Below, piece after piece: positions 1 through 9,300 of a DNA stretch of 64,000 bases. The notes beneath the pieces were generated by a model. The model saw only the letters and a program-made list of their open reading frames with translations. It had not been told where the DNA came from and did no database searches. The first letter of the stretch is position 1; the number at the start of each line of letters is the position of its first letter. The position numbers and the translations under genes were made by a program. Source of the DNA: Planctomycetia bacterium (GTDB lineage: Bacteria; Planctomycetota; Planctomycetia; Gemmatales; HRBIN36); contig JAEUIE010000019.1 in NCBI GenBank assembly GCA_016795155.1, positions 1 to 64,000 on the forward strand. Direction: 5' to 3'.

Positions 1-2
1 TC

Positions 3-122
3 GTGGAGCGGACGTTCAACTGGCTCAAACGATACCGCCGTATCGCCACCAGGTACGAAAAAACTGGACAGAACTTCTTGGGGTTCTTCCAGTTAGGCTC
101 TGTAATGATGCTGCTCAGGTAA
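3..122 (+). pseudogene. IS5-type transposase, C-terminal tail (truncated by window edge)
   Basis: An open frame runs from the window edge to a TAA at 120-122 and encodes 39 residues. It starts with VERTFNWLKRYRRIATRYEK, the typical C-terminal signature of IS5/IS427-type DDE transposases, where the Glu of the VERTF motif is the last catalytic acid. The rest of the transposase lies upstream of the window, so it cannot be told whether the element is intact. Only 28 bases separate its stop from the convergent phosphatase gene. No terminal inverted repeat could be identified without the other end. Confidence 0.75.
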
Positions 123-150
123 TTTGTCAACACGCTCTAATATCGCAATA

Positions 151-1773
151 CTATTTCCTGCGAAGCAGGAAGATCGTTAAATCATCGTCATTCTCAGCTT
201 TGCCTGAGAATGTTTCCAGACTTGCCTTGATGGTACGTTCCCAGCTTTCGCAACTGGTATTCTGAGGCAACGTATGTAGAGCCGTCATCAGTCGATCTAG
301 GCCGAACATGTTCTGTCGAGTTGCATCATAGGTTTCAGTCAATCCATCGGTATAGAGCAAGAGGGTATCTTTTGATCCCATGTTCAGGCTGGTGTTCAGG
401 AACTGCTGTGGGCCGACAACAATGCCCAGCAACCTGCCTGCAGGCTGATGAACCCGTTCCACCTTGCCGTCAGCACGACGCAGCAGCATGGGCGGATGGC
501 CGCCGCCTGATATCATCAGATCGCCTGTTTCGGTATTCAGTACTCCCAGCACCATCGTAACAAAGAGAGAGTGCGGATTATCCTGGGCCAGCATGTCATT
601 CACCTGCTGCAGCGTATCTGCTGGAGTTGCCCCCTGCTGAAGAAGATGCCTGCAGAGAGTACGTATGCCGCTCATCAGCATTGCAGCGGAAACACCTTTT
701 CCGGAGATATCAGCTACCGCAAATCCTAATCGATTTGGGCCAACCTTAATGAAGTCATAGTAATCACCTGCAACTTCGCGAGCTGGATAGACCTCAGCAT
801 ACAACTCCAGTTCATTAGCAAACTGTTCAGGCAAACTTCGGGGAAGAAAGCCGTCCTGAACTTGTCGAGCCAGAGACAAATCCCTGTCCATTCTTGCCTT
901 TTCGACCAATTCTTCATGAAGTGAAGCATTTTCAATGACAACAGAAAAAAGCAGGGCGGTTGCTGCCAGCAGATGCAGATCGTCTTCCTTGAATGGATTG
1001 TCGTTGCCAAACCGATCGAGAATCACAACGCCCATAGGGCGACCATCATGAGCTTTGAACGGCGCACACACAAAGGACCGCACACCCATGCTGGTCAAAG
1101 TCGCTGTCGAATTAAATCGCTGATCATGGGATGCATCTTCAGCAACAATGCCAACTCCTTCATCCAGCACACGCTTGATGACTGCTCTGCTGAAATGGCG
1201 TGGAATATCCTGATCGGCATAACGGGTTCGAATGGCACGCACTTCGGGACGCTGTCTGCTATCCAGCAGCACTACCATGCCCCGATCTGCCTGCAAGAAC
1301 AATGTCAGCAATCGTTCTAATAACTGTGGTAAGAGTGTTTTAAGATCGAGTGTATGCGATAACTGCTGAGCAATTTCAAGAATAACCTGCAGTTTTCGTG
1401 CTGCATCCAGCCTGAACAGCTTGGAGTTACTCACCATCGTGGGAATGCTGGCAGTGATTCGGATTTCTTTCTCAACTGGCTCATCCTGCTGCTGAAAGCA
1501 GATGGTGAAAGGCCCGATCTGGATTTTATCCTGTTCCTGGAGAGGCTGTCGGCCTGAAACGCGCGTATTGTTCAGAAAGGTGCCATTGCTGCTGCCAAGA
1601 TCTTCAACAAAGAACAACTCGCCTTCGGTCAGAATTCGGGCATGTCGCCTGCTGACATCGCGTGCATCCAGTCTCAAGTCGGTATCTGCCTGCCTGCCCA
1701 GTACGCATTCTCTTCCCCGCAACTGGAATTGCTCTGTATATCCCCGATCATTAATTACAGTCAATACGGCCAT
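151..1773 (-). CDS. FHA-GAF-PP2C (RsbU/SpoIIE-type) serine phosphatase
   Basis: A 540-residue cytoplasmic signalling protein with three modules. An FHA phosphothreonine-binding domain (about residues 5-95) shows G26-R27, SRRH at 41-44 and NG at 63-64. A GAF-like sensor domain spans about 125-290. A PP2C-type phosphatase domain (about 300-538) carries GDYYD at 336-340, DISGKG at 355-360, GGGHPP at 423-428 and a late DDLT metal-site motif. The family dephosphorylates phosphoserine/threonine, commonly on anti-anti-sigma factors. FHA suggests recruitment to a phosphothreonine partner, for example a Hanks kinase substrate. No membrane segment is visible. The ATG start at 1773 lies in a 151-base divergent intergenic region shared with the gene at 1925. 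The target is unknown. Confidence 0.9.
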   Translation of the reverse strand: MAVLTVINDRGYTEQFQLRGRECVLGRQADTDLRLDARDVSRRHARILTEGELFFVEDLGSSNGTFLNNTRVSGRQPLQEQDKIQIGPFTICFQQQDEPVEKEIRITASIPTMVSNSKLFRLDAARKLQVILEIAQQLSHTLDLKTLLPQLLERLLTLFLQADRGMVVLLDSRQRPEVRAIRTRYADQDIPRHFSRAVIKRVLDEGVGIVAEDASHDQRFNSTATLTSMGVRSFVCAPFKAHDGRPMGVVILDRFGNDNPFKEDDLHLLAATALLFSVVIENASLHEELVEKARMDRDLSLARQVQDGFLPRSLPEQFANELELYAEVYPAREVAGDYYDFIKVGPNRLGFAVADISGKGVSAAMLMSGIRTLCRHLLQQGATPADTLQQVNDMLAQDNPHSLFVTMVLGVLNTETGDLMISGGGHPPMLLRRADGKVERVHQPAGRLLGIVVGPQQFLNTSLNMGSKDTLLLYTDGLTETYDATRQNMFGLDRLMTALHTLPQNTSCESWERTIKASLETFSGKAENDDDLTIFLLRRK

Positions 1774-1924
1774 GACTAAAATCCATCCTTCCTTGCGTTC
1801 CGATCATACGCTGTTACACGAAGGCTTTCAATCATTTTTGGAGTATTCTGCGAAATCTTGGGCACAGCCAACCTTGTGACTCGATAGACTGTAATGGACT
1901 GAACAACTTTGTGGAGAAGAGGCC

Positions 1925-3931
1925 ATGTTGCACATCTGCGTTATCGCCCTGGCGATGCTGACCATTATTTCATCACATGCGCTTCCACCCGTTTCCAATG
2001 ATGTCGGAGCCCTGATCAAAACACTGGAAGAGCATCCGGTTAAAGGGAAAGCTGGCTCGCCATTGATTCTCAATCGGAGCTTTGACACTAATGACCGGGA
2101 GCAATCTGACCGATTAGCCAAGGTGCTTGGATTTGTCGATAACGATGGAAACACTTCACCTCTGACTCTTGAAGTTCCTTTTCAAGAAGAGAGTTGGCTG
2201 CAGAAAATAAAAGAGTTGCAGGATACAGGCAAGCTCAAGACGATTTCAACCATTGATGCCGGTTCGCCTGATCAGATCGTAAAGCAATTCATGAAGAAAG
2301 CACAGAACAAATGGAAAGACAATCACACTGCCTTTCAGGACTATCTGAAAACTCGCCGGGCTGATGCCAAGGCACTGGGTGTTGCATCGCTGAATCATGC
2401 TAAACTCGTTTTCGACAAATCCGATTCACCACTCGGTTATTTCTCGAAGCGATTCATCATCGAAAAGTGCATGGAAGAGCTGCGGCAATGCAATCTTGAC
2501 CTGGTGAAGCTGAACGCTTCCCTGAAATGGGGCGGCCCCTATGCTGGTAACTTTGAGATGAACAGCGATGCCCTGGTGCTGGAAGCCTGGCGAACCAAAG
2601 CAATTGTCCCCTGGGTGGCTGATCGATCCTGGTTCAATGGGGAATTCAGCCCACAGGTACTGGGATATTACCTCTCGCTTGCCAGAGCTGCAGATTCAAA
2701 TACGCCGGTATTCTGCGATCTCCACACCGGAAATGGTCAGTATGCCACCGGTCTTCGTCGATCATTTTATCTTGGCCTAGCACAGGGAGCCCGTCGTATT
2801 CGATTTGTTGGCGCAGTTCCAACGGGATATGGAAAAAACCAGGAACATCTGGATCTCGATCAGATCGATATCTGGAAAACCATTCGCGAACTCACTCATG
2901 AAGCTGGACCATTGTCCCCATTACTGGCAAATACCAGTACGCGTCATCCCGATGTTGCAATTGTAGTTTCTCTCACCCAGGAACTGTGGGATCCAAGCCC
3001 CTGGGTTCATGAAGAGCGAAAAGCCATTTTCCATGCAGCACGCATGAGTGGGCATAATGTCTCCATCCTTACCGAAGAAGATATCCAGGAAGGTAAATTG
3101 CAGAAAATTGCATCCATCTATCTTGTGGGAGCCAACATCCAGCGTGAAACTGCGAAAGTTCTGAAGAACTGGGTTGCGAATGGTGGCAGCATTGCATGCG
3201 TAGCTGGACCGCATCGTGATGAGTATAACCTTCCCTGTGAAGACATGCTGGAACTGCAGGGTATTACTGCAGCGACCTGGGAAAGTTTCGCTAAGGCCGG
3301 ACCTGCTAAAATTACGCTGGCCCACCACAAAGCACCGGAGATTATTCACTGGAATTACGAGGGTCTCAAACGTGAAATTCCCGTTGTCTATGGCAAACAG
3401 AAAATAACTCCTGATCCCAAGGTCTCTGAAAAATTTCATGTATTCGGCAAGTTCAAGGATGAGTCCCCGGCAATTGTCAAATATGAATATGTTCCTGAGA
3501 AATTGGGCCATTGCTGGGTGGTCTGCGCCCCCACAGGATCAGGCTGGTTGAAAACCAGTTTGCTTAGCAAGAAATGGGAAGTAGGCAATAAGCCTACCAG
3601 TTACAATCATCAACTTCACTTCAAGTTCCTGGATGGCGATATAGGTGACATTGTGATGTGCGCATCAGGCGATGCTCGTTTTGATGTGATCACCGATAAT
3701 CTGGCCATTGAGAATATTGTTCTGGAAGGGCCTAAAACCTTTCTGGTCTTCAGCATCAACTGGTCAACCAAACCGGAAAAAGCCTGGCTGACGGCGCAGT
3801 ATATTCCCAAAGGGATGGACGGTGTTCGTAGTCTGAGTGACGGGCCATTAAATGTTCAACGAATTGGCATTACCCTGACGTTCCCCAAGAACCTGGAATT
3901 CAAGGTCACTGAAGTCTTTGTGATTGAATAG
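1925..3931 (+). CDS. Large secreted protein, possible glycosidase-like fold, function unknown
   Basis: This 668-residue protein starts with a short hydrophobic signal sequence (residues 1-20) preceded by a good ribosome site (GGAGAAGAGG). I do not recognise a named family. Residues about 180-330 contain motifs consistent with a TIM-barrel (WGGPYAGNFEM, FCDLHTGNGQY). Residues about 330-440 read like a class-I glutamine-amidotransferase-like domain (alternating hydrophobic strands, a GANI turn, NGGSIACVAG), the order seen in GH42-like beta-galactosidases. The C-terminal 200 residues look beta-rich. This fold assignment is inference. It is monocistronic, and its stop codon touches the 3' end of the convergent RNase P RNA gene. 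Confidence 0.7.
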   Translation: MLHICVIALAMLTIISSHALPPVSNDVGALIKTLEEHPVKGKAGSPLILNRSFDTNDREQSDRLAKVLGFVDNDGNTSPLTLEVPFQEESWLQKIKELQDTGKLKTISTIDAGSPDQIVKQFMKKAQNKWKDNHTAFQDYLKTRRADAKALGVASLNHAKLVFDKSDSPLGYFSKRFIIEKCMEELRQCNLDLVKLNASLKWGGPYAGNFEMNSDALVLEAWRTKAIVPWVADRSWFNGEFSPQVLGYYLSLARAADSNTPVFCDLHTGNGQYATGLRRSFYLGLAQGARRIRFVGAVPTGYGKNQEHLDLDQIDIWKTIRELTHEAGPLSPLLANTSTRHPDVAIVVSLTQELWDPSPWVHEERKAIFHAARMSGHNVSILTEEDIQEGKLQKIASIYLVGANIQRETAKVLKNWVANGGSIACVAGPHRDEYNLPCEDMLELQGITAATWESFAKAGPAKITLAHHKAPEIIHWNYEGLKREIPVVYGKQKITPDPKVSEKFHVFGKFKDESPAIVKYEYVPEKLGHCWVVCAPTGSGWLKTSLLSKKWEVGNKPTSYNHQLHFKFLDGDIGDIVMCASGDARFDVITDNLAIENIVLEGPKTFLVFSINWSTKPEKAWLTAQYIPKGMDGVRSLSDGPLNVQRIGITLTFPKNLEFKVTEVFVIE

Positions 3932-4295
3932 CAGCAGGTGAACGATAAGCCGGGTTTTGTCCATCTCCAAGAGATGTGATGGGCATCTATCTACATTGCC
4001 AGTTGCCTGGCAACTTAAGCAGCCGACCCGAGAGTCAAACGGACCGGACCAGTCCTTCTCTCTGCTTGGCCTTGCTTCCAGTGGGGTTTGCCGAGCCGAC
4101 GAGTCACCCCGCCGCTGGTGCGCTCTTACCGCACCTTTTCACCCTTACCCGAACTTGCATTCAGGCGGTGTACTTTCTGTTGCACTTTCCCTGGCTTTGC
4201 AGCCGGTGGGAGTTACCCACCACTGTGTCCTGTGAAGCCCGGACTTTCCTCTCGTCATCGTACGATGACCAGCGACCATCTTGTTCACCTGCTGC
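3931..4295 (-). ncRNA. rnpB: RNase P RNA, bacterial type A
   Basis: The minus strand carries the hallmark conserved blocks of bacterial RNase P RNA: GAGGAAAGTCCGGGC near the 5' end (complement of about 4237-4251), the CAGGGAAAGTG block, a GGTAAGGGTGAAA-like segment, and the 3' block AAACCCGGCTTA. The first 13 bases (4283-4295) pair perfectly with the last 13 (3931-3943), forming helix P1 and fixing both ends. The RNA is the catalytic subunit that matures tRNA 5' ends. A TATAAT on the minus strand at 4303-4308 fits a start near 4295. Short open frames inside this region are spurious. Confidence 0.96.
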
Positions 4296-4302
4296 TTAAC
4301 TC

Positions 4303-4308
4303 ATTATA
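4303..4308 (-). promoter_or_regulatory. Probable -10 box of the RNase P RNA promoter
   Basis: A perfect TATAAT reads on the minus strand 7-8 bases upstream of the deduced RNase P RNA 5' end. No convincing -35 hexamer is visible at 16-18 bases. The rest of 4296-4487 holds no gene. Confidence 0.5.
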
Positions 4309-4487
4309 CCGCCCATTGCCTGCACAGGGAGAAATTAACCAACTGCAAGCGAATGTAACAGTGATAACGAATCCGCAGGGTAAGAATACCAGGAACAACC
4401 CCGACTGATCTCTTCCGAAAATCTGCTTGCAACTATCATGAATAACAGCGAAAACAAATGCTGGTTTGACTGAAAACGAGATAAATC

Positions 4488-5681
4488 ATGCCGCGTCCCA
4501 CCATTTTATGTCTGTCGAGCTATTTCAAAGGCAATGCATTTATTGAACGTGCCAAGGCAGAAGGCTGCCATACCATCTTGCTGACGGTAGAAGACCGATT
4601 GAAAGAAAACTGGGCTCGGCACGCTCTGGACGAAGTCTTCGCACTCAAGAGTTTTGAAGAAAGAAAAGGCGTTATACATTCAGTCGCATACCTGATGAGA
4701 ACACGTCCAATTGATCGCATCGTAGCATTGGATGATTTCGATATTGAACTGGGCGCAGCATTGCGCGAACACTTCAGGCTTCCCGGATTTTACGAATCAA
4801 CCGCCAGACACTTTCGCGATAAACTGGCGATGCGAACCAGGGCACGCGACTTGGGTATCCCCATTCCCGAGTTCATTGGCGCCTTCAACTACGATGACAT
4901 CCGGAGATTCCTGGCCAGAGTTCCTGGTCCCTGGCTGCTTAAACCCAGAGCCAGTGCCAATGCCATCGGAATAAGGAAAATGAACGATTCTGATGAGGTT
5001 TTCAAGGCGCTGGATACTCTGGGAGATGAGCAATCTCATCACTTGCTTGAAGCAATGATCCCAGGCGAACTTTACCACGTTGATTCCCTCGTTTCACAGA
5101 ACAAAGTCGTGTTTGCCGAGGTCAATAAATATGCCAAGCCTCTTTTCGAAGTATATCATGGCGGTGGCATTTACATGACCAGGACATTCCCCCGTAGCAA
5201 ACCTCAAAACGATTTGCTCCGCAAGGTCAACGAAAAAGTTCTGCTTGGATTCGGTTTGGATCAGGGTGTATCTCATACCGAGTTCATGCACTCGACTCGC
5301 GACAATCAATTCTACCTGATTGAAACCAGCGCCCGTGTCGGCGGAGCCAATATCGCCGACATGGTGGAAGCCGCAACCGGAGTAAATCTCTGGTCGGAAT
5401 GGGCCAAGTTGGAGATTGACCGTGACGGCGATTACCGGCCACCAGTCAGCAGACAGTTATATGCCGGTACAGTTATTTCACTGGCTAAACAGGAATGGCC
5501 TGATTATTCAATGTTCACCGAATCCGAAATCACCTTTAAGCTCAAAAAGAAAAACCACATAGGTATGATTGTCGTATCGGAAAGTGATGAACGCATCGTT
5601 CAACTACTCAATCAATACAGTAGTAAAATCGCCCAGGACTTCCTTGCAGTACTGCCTGCTGCTACTAAAGCCATTGAATGA
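4488..5681 (+). CDS. ATP-grasp domain protein (carboxylate-amine ligase type)
   Basis: A 397-residue soluble protein with ATP-grasp architecture. An N-terminal pre-ATP-grasp Rossmann-like part (1-110) is followed by a lid and nucleotide region with WLLKPRASANAIGI near residues 145-160. A metal-binding segment, FYLIETSARVGGANIADM, lies near 270-290. ATP-grasp enzymes activate a carboxylate as an acyl-phosphate and join it to an amine or thiol. The substrate here cannot be read from sequence. The first Asn of the usual E-x-N metal motif is replaced (E-T-S). The stop overlaps the start of the downstream protease gene by four bases (ATGA), so the two are translationally coupled. Confidence 0.85.
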   Translation: MPRPTILCLSSYFKGNAFIERAKAEGCHTILLTVEDRLKENWARHALDEVFALKSFEERKGVIHSVAYLMRTRPIDRIVALDDFDIELGAALREHFRLPGFYESTARHFRDKLAMRTRARDLGIPIPEFIGAFNYDDIRRFLARVPGPWLLKPRASANAIGIRKMNDSDEVFKALDTLGDEQSHHLLEAMIPGELYHVDSLVSQNKVVFAEVNKYAKPLFEVYHGGGIYMTRTFPRSKPQNDLLRKVNEKVLLGFGLDQGVSHTEFMHSTRDNQFYLIETSARVGGANIADMVEAATGVNLWSEWAKLEIDRDGDYRPPVSRQLYAGTVISLAKQEWPDYSMFTESEITFKLKKKNHIGMIVVSESDERIVQLLNQYSSKIAQDFLAVLPAATKAIE

Positions 5682-6388
5682 CAAGACATTCTCCGACTAC
5701 ACCAATTGTCTTGCCCATACAGCGTTCTGTCTTGCTGATGAACACGCTGCTGGTAGAAGGCGGCCTGGCAGTGTTGGCCCTTTTTCTATCCTACTGGATT
5801 GGCCCAGACCTGTTCGGCGATTTCAACTGGAACCGATATGATATCATGATTGGTTGTCTCGGAGCAGTTCCACCACTGGTATTGATACTGGCTATGGACC
5901 GCTTCCCCATCGGCCCCTTCCGCCACATCTCCGATATCTCTGACAAGTTTCTCCGGCCCCTGCTGGCAAACTGCAAATGGCCTGATTATTTTCTGCTCGC
6001 ATTTTTAGCTGGGTTTTGCGAAGAGTTGCTGTTCCGCGGTTGGATGCAACTCTTCCTCATAAACTGGGTGCCTGTTTGGTGCAGCGTTCTCATTACCGGA
6101 ATCATTTTTGGATTATGCCACCTGATTACACCAGCCTACTTTATCATCGCCTGTCTGATCAGTATTTACCTGTCGTGTCTGTACATCTGGTCAGGCAACC
6201 TCGTAGTTCCGATGCTGACTCATGGTGTCTATGATCTGATTGCCATCTTTGCCGTCATGGCATTCTCACCAAAATCAATGCTGAATATTGAAAGCGAATC
6301 TCTGCACATGCCAATGAACAGTACAAGCCCACAACAGAACGACAGGGAATTGCCGGCCAAGGAAGAGGGCAATGAAAGCAATTCATGA
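5678..6388 (+). CDS. CPBP-family intramembrane glutamic protease
   Basis: A 236-residue polytopic membrane protein with the CPBP/Abi (Rce1-type) signature: EELLFRG at residues 115-121, FGLCH at 144-148, and a third conserved His at 182 within PMLTHGVYD. These residues form the glutamate/histidine active site inside the membrane. Family roles include CAAX-like processing and bacteriocin self-immunity; the substrate here is unknown. The gene overlaps the ATP-grasp gene by ATGA at its start and the Lhr helicase gene by 17 bases at its end, so the three are probably one transcript. The last 40 residues are a polar cytoplasmic tail. Confidence 0.88.
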   Translation: MTRHSPTTPIVLPIQRSVLLMNTLLVEGGLAVLALFLSYWIGPDLFGDFNWNRYDIMIGCLGAVPPLVLILAMDRFPIGPFRHISDISDKFLRPLLANCKWPDYFLLAFLAGFCEELLFRGWMQLFLINWVPVWCSVLITGIIFGLCHLITPAYFIIACLISIYLSCLYIWSGNLVVPMLTHGVYDLIAIFAVMAFSPKSMLNIESESLHMPMNSTSPQQNDRELPAKEEGNESNS

Positions 6389-9300
6389 TAGCCTGGCACA
6401 GTTTCATCCAACTGTGGCACAATGGTTTCATGAACAAGTGGGAGTTCCGACACAACCACAAATCCTGGGCTGGCCTTCGATTGCATCGGGGCAGAATACT
6501 CTGATTCTGGCTCCAACCGGCTCGGGAAAAACACTCGCTGCTTTTCTCGCCTGCCTGGATCAACTCTGGAAACAGGAAAATCCTCAGCCGGGTGTTCAGC
6601 TCCTATACATCTCTCCGCTTAAAGCATTGAATAACGATGTCTTCCGAAACCTTCATGTGCCGCTACAGGGCGTAAAACAGTATGCACAGTTGCGGGGAGA
6701 CAAACTGGCAGAGATCACGGTTGGGCTGCGCACAGGCGATACCTCCACCAGCGAACGGCAGAAACAACTCCGGAAACCTCCCCATGTGCTCATCACCACT
6801 CCTGAATCGCTGCATCTGCTGCTGACTTCACAAGGCCACGCCATTCTGAAATCAGTAAAGTGGTGCATTGTCGATGAAATACACGTACTCTGCCCCAATA
6901 AACGAGGTGTATTCCTGTCGATTCTGCTTGAACGGTTGCAGGAAGTGATTGGCAGTAAGGAAATGATTCGCATAGGTCTTTCCGCCACCCAGCGTCCATT
7001 GGAGAAAGTAGCAAGTTTTCTGGGTGGCTATCGGATATTAGAAACTGCTGGTTACGAACCCCGACCTGTGAACATTGTTGATGCGGGGCAGCGGAAAAGA
7101 CTTGATTTGCAGGTCGTCAGTCCGGTAGACACCTTCGGTCCACTGCCCGAGAAAACGATCTGGCCCTCAATCTATCGCTATCTTTACGATCAGATCATTC
7201 AACATCGTTCCACCTTGATCTTTGCCAACAATCGCCGGGCAGTTGAGCGAATCACTGGTGCCATCAATGAACTTCATGAAGAACGTACCGTACCTGCCGC
7301 AGGCGAATCCATTCCACAACTCGCACGCGCACATCACGGTTCTGTTTCGCTGGAAATGCGAAGGCAGACCGAGCAGCAACTCAAGGAAGGAAAGCTGGCC
7401 TGCGTTGTCTCCACTGCTTCACTTGAACTCGGAATCGACATGGGCTCCATTGATCTGGTCTGCCAGGTCGAGTCATCGGGAAATATTGCCCGCTCACTGC
7501 AACGTGTCGGCAGGGCAGGGCACCTCGTAGGCAGCCATTCCAAAGGCCGTCTGATTCCCAAATCGCTGCCCGACTTGCTGGAGCAAACGGCGCTGGCCAA
7601 TGCTATGATACATGGCGAAGTGGAACACCTGCAGGTTCCAGGCGGATGTCTGGACATCGTTGCTCAGCAGGTAATTGCGATGGTTGCCATGAAGTCGTGG
7701 TCTGTTCCAGAATTGTATGCCTTCTTCCGCAAGGCTTATCCACTGCATGAACTCACGCCGGAAGCATTTGAAAGCGTTCTGGAAATGATCTCAGGCCGAT
7801 TTCCTGCTGACACTTTCCAGGAACTGAAAGCCAGAATCACCTGGGATCGCATTCACAATCGATTGCATGCACTGCCTGGCAGCAAACAGTTGGCGCTCGT
7901 CAACGGTGGCACGATTCCCGACACCGGGCAATATGCGGTTTACATTACAGGCACCACTAACAGAATCGGGGAACTGGATGAAGAGTTTGTTTTCGAACGC
8001 CGTATTAACGATGTCTTCACCTTGGGAACGAGCAATTGGCGAATTGATTCCATCGAAAGTGACCGGGTAACCGTCAGTCGTGCCGAGGGCACCGCCTCGG
8101 TGATGCCCTTCTGGCGAGGAGAAAAGATCAGTCGTAGCTACGAACTAGGAGTTGAGATCGGTAACCTGCTCCAACAGATGCAGGTGCGCATGGCCAATGA
8201 TCTGAAGGAAGCACAGGCATGGTTGCAGGACACGTACCATCTGGAATTGAACGCTGCCAATAATCTCACACGATTTCTGAAGAGGCAGATTGAAGTTGCA
8301 GGTGTAATTCCAGGGCACGGAACCATTCTCTGCGAAGCGTTCCGAGACCAGATTGGTGATTGGCATCTTGTCATACTCTCGTCGCTGGGCAGTCGTTTCC
8401 ATCTCACGCTGCGATTTGCATTGGAAGCCATCTGGCAGAAAGAATTTGGCTATCAGCCTCACTGCCTGCATCATGATGATGGCCTCTTAATTCGACTAAG
8501 TGATCATGAAAACCCGCCACTCGATATCCTTCAGAAACTTGATGCGGCCAAAGTGAAAGATCAGGTACTGCAGTCGCTGTCCAACAGTGCTTTGTTTGCC
8601 ATCCGCTTTCGGCACAATGCTGCCCGCGCATTGATGCTGCCTGTTTCATCACCACAAAAGCGTGCACCACTCTGGCTGCAACGCCTCAAATCCAAAAACC
8701 TATTGCAAATAGCACGTGCTTATCCACGATTTCCCATCGTACTGGAAACCTATCGAGAATGCCTGCATGATCATCTGGTGATCGATCAATTCGTTTCAGT
8801 GCTTGAGTCCATCCAATCTGGAAAACTGAATGTCGTAACCCGAAGAGCAGAAACGCCTTCCCCCTTTGCATCTCAATTGCTGTTCAGTTTTACTGCTGCG
8901 TACCTGTATGAATGGGACCATGTCGAACGCCAGGGTACAAATACTGCATCGCCACTCGATACATCAGTCCTGGATCAGTTGCTGACGCCGGAAAACTACC
9001 AACACCTACTCGATCCGCAGGCGATAACACAAGTCAACAAACGATTACAGGGAACGGGGTTGCTCCCACGCACCCAGGAAGAATTCGCGGAATGGCTTCG
9101 CAAACTTGGCGATCTGCAGGATGAAGAGATTCCACCGGAGTGCACCCCTTTTCTCTCAGAATTGGAAGCCCAGAGCAGGATAGTACGATTGAAGATCGCA
9201 GACCACAAAGATTCGTGCTGGGTACTTGCAGAGTATCTTGAATCCTATCACGCCGTCAATCAATTGATTGCCAGAGACAATGTGGACGAGGCCGTCATTC

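Noticed and set aside
3957-4408. Three short plus-strand open frames over the RNase P RNA
   Set aside because: They overlap a clear structured RNA and have no ribosome sites or protein-like composition.
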